Part shown: positions 13,551 through 14,943 of the stretch, piece after piece
Layout of the letters: each line of letters starts with the position of its first letter
Position numbering within the stretch: the first letter of the stretch is position 1
NCBI GenBank assembly: GCA_023411225.1
Contig: JAEYPA010000098.1
Coordinates: 1-14,943 of the forward strand
Source of the DNA: Bacillota bacterium
GTDB lineage: Bacteria > Bacillota > Clostridia > Lachnospirales > Lachnospiraceae
DNA length: 14,943 nt
Reading direction: 5' to 3'
Made by a program: the position numbers and the translations under genes
Notes under the pieces: generated by a model
Seen by the model: only the letters and a program-made list of their open reading frames with translations
Databases searched by the model: none
What the model was told of the DNA's origin: nothing

Positions 13551-14675
13551 ATGGCGGATAATAATTATATGAGTCTAGCTTTAGAATTAGCTCAAAAGGG
13601 CTGTGGTTGGGTTTCTCCTAATCCTATGGTTGGTGCAGTCATTGTTAAGAATGGAGAAATCATAGGAAAAGGATGGCACCAAAAATATGGGGAACTTCAT
13701 GCTGAACGTAACGCCCTTGCAGATTGTAATGTTTCACCGGAGGGTGCAACTATGTATGTGACACTGGAACCATGTTGTCACTATGGAAGGACGCCTCCTT
13801 GTACAGAAGCAATTATTGAGAGTGGCATTAAAAGGGTAATTATAGGCACGTTAGATCCTTTCCCTTTGGTTAGTGGGAAAGGAATCGCTATCCTACGTGA
13901 GCATGGAATTGAAGTGGTTGAAGGTGTTATGAAGCCAGAGTGTGATAAATTAAATGAGGTGTTTTTTCATTTTATTCATACAGAACGGCCATTTGTAATG
14001 ATGAAGTACGCCATGACTATGGATGGAAAGATTGCGACTTACACTGGTGCATCCAAATGGATTACCGATGAATTGGCAAGACAACGGGTGCAGGAAGATC
14101 GTCATCGTTATTCTGCTATCATGGTTGGTGTAGGGACTGTTTTAGCAGACGACCCAATGTTGACCTGCCGTTTGCAAAATGGAAGAAACCCAGTGCGAAT
14201 TATCTGTGATACACATCTTAAAACGCCACTTAATTCTCAAATCGTTCAAACTGCAACCAAAGTTCCAACTATCATTGCTACATCCTGCGCAGAAGATATA
14301 AAGCAATACCCATTGAGAGAGGCTGGATGTGAGATACTAGTAATACCAAGAAACGGTGATTATATTGACCTAGATGAACTTATGAATTCACTAGGTAAGT
14401 TAAAGATTGATAGTATTCTGTTAGAAGGTGGAGGGACTCTTAATTGGTCTGCGCTAAACAGTGGAATTGTAAATAAAGTACAGTGTTATATAGCACCAAA
14501 GTTATTTGGTGGGACCAATGCCAAATCACCAATATCAGGGCAAGGCGTAAAAGAACCAAATGAATCATATCATTTAATAAATACAATAATTACTCAAATT
14601 GGAGAAGATTTTCTTATAGAAAGCGAGGTGGAGGGTTCTTGTTTACAGGAATCATCGAGGAAATCGGAACAATAA
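13551..14675 (+). CDS. ribD: Bifunctional riboflavin deaminase/reductase RibD
   Basis: Catalyses two steps of riboflavin synthesis: deamination of the diaminopyrimidine from GTP, then NADPH-linked reduction of its ribosyl side chain. The 374 residues are a normal length. The N-terminal deaminase carries the zinc set HAERNAL (H50, E52) and PCCHYGRTPPC (C75, C84). The C-terminal reductase begins near residue 145 with the FVMMKYAMTMDGKIAT block; further on are SAIMVGVGTVLADDPMLTCR and LLEGGGTLN. AGGAGG lies seven bases before ATG. Expression is governed by the FMN riboswitch upstream. The final 37 bases overlap the start of ribE, so its last dozen residues (ending SSRKSEQ) are constrained by the second reading frame. 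Confidence 0.97.
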   Translation: MADNNYMSLALELAQKGCGWVSPNPMVGAVIVKNGEIIGKGWHQKYGELHAERNALADCNVSPEGATMYVTLEPCCHYGRTPPCTEAIIESGIKRVIIGTLDPFPLVSGKGIAILREHGIEVVEGVMKPECDKLNEVFFHFIHTERPFVMMKYAMTMDGKIATYTGASKWITDELARQRVQEDRHRYSAIMVGVGTVLADDPMLTCRLQNGRNPVRIICDTHLKTPLNSQIVQTATKVPTIIATSCAEDIKQYPLREAGCEILVIPRNGDYIDLDELMNSLGKLKIDSILLEGGGTLNWSALNSGIVNKVQCYIAPKLFGGTNAKSPISGQGVKEPNESYHLINTIITQIGEDFLIESEVEGSCLQESSRKSEQ

Positions 14676-14943
14676 ATATGATACAATCAGGAGCAAAATC
14701 ATCTGTACTAGTTGTTAGTGGGAATTTGATTTTTAAGGACCTCAAAATAGGTGACAGTGTAGCAGTTAACGGGGTGTGTCTTACTGTCAAAGAAATAAGA
14801 CAGAATACTTTTATGGCTGATGTCATGCATGAAACGCTAGATCGATCTTCTCTTGGGACACTAAAGAATAGGAGCCATGTAAATCTGGAGAGGGCAATGC
14901 CAGTAGACGGTCGTTTAGGAGGGCATATTGTGTCCGGCCATAT
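14639..14943 (+). CDS. ribE: Riboflavin synthase alpha subunit RibE, partial at window end
   Basis: Catalyses dismutation of 6,7-dimethyl-8-ribityllumazine to riboflavin. The protein begins MFTGIIEEIGTI, the invariant start of this family, and continues through VNGVCLTV, the HETLDRSSL stretch and GGHIVSGH of the first lumazine-binding repeat; the second repeat lies beyond the window. The start is TTG at 14639, preceded by GAGGTGGAGGG at 14625-14635, and it sits inside ribD in another frame, overlapping it by 37 bases. Start-stop coupling or reinitiation within ribD is therefore expected. About 101 residues are visible. The next genes of the operon are probably ribBA and ribH, by analogy with other Firmicutes. 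Confidence 0.95.
   Translation, partial: MFTGIIEEIGTINMIQSGAKSSVLVVSGNLIFKDLKIGDSVAVNGVCLTVKEIRQNTFMADVMHETLDRSSLGTLKNRSHVNLERAMPVDGRLGGHIVSGH

Noticed and set aside
1..14943. Novel defence, mobile or CRISPR-type system
   Set aside because: No transposase, integrase, nuclease, toxin-antitoxin pair, tRNA-associated attachment site or regularly spaced repeat array was seen. RarA is a housekeeping repair protein, and the DinB-like protein alone is not evidence for a system.

Overview
The window is AT-rich, gene-dense DNA. Its strong AGGAGG-type ribosome sites, TTG/GTG starts, sigma-A-like promoters (TTGACA-17-TATAAT) and FMN riboswitch point to a low-GC Firmicute. The iron-dependent alcohol dehydrogenase and the YxlE/F/G-like ABC cassette fit a fermentative member of the Clostridia, perhaps Lachnospiraceae. 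The taxonomic call is inference from style and gene content. No mobile element, CRISPR array, tRNA or rRNA gene is visible. Only one gene lies on the minus strand.

Layout. (1) 46-2174: a metallo-beta-lactamase-fold hydrolase, a TetR regulator of the WHG type, a small YrdB-like membrane protein and an HxlR-type regulator. The first three form a tight cluster. (2) 2217-3284: glyceraldehyde-3-phosphate dehydrogenase with its own extended -10 promoter and an inverted repeat just upstream. (3) 3365-6049: a TetR gene whose promoter is buried in a 33-nt palindrome, followed by a three-gene ABC export-type cassette (PLDc_N small membrane protein, ATPase, permease). The palindrome core TGACAAATTGTCA recurs just before the cassette, which makes TetR an excellent candidate regulator of it. 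(4) 6083-8963: a minus-strand DinB-like protein, then divergently a LysR regulator and an iron-containing alcohol dehydrogenase. (5) 8964-9994: a monocistronic SGNH/GDSL hydrolase with its own promoter and terminator. (6) 10061-12672: an AraC regulator, the replication-repair ATPase RarA, and a decayed AraC remnant. (7) 12840-14943: a PPC/DUF296 protein, then an FMN riboswitch with terminator controlling ribD and ribE. ribE starts inside ribD on a TTG and runs off the window.

Together these are mostly independent chromosomal housekeeping and regulatory units: central glycolysis, alcohol fermentation, riboflavin synthesis and stalled-fork repair. Between them sit small regulator-plus-effector modules. 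I see no convincing novel defence or mobile system. The most informative signals are the shared TetR operator linking the regulator to the YxlEFG-like cassette, the double-frameshift AraC remnant, and the riboswitch-controlled ribD/ribE overlap.
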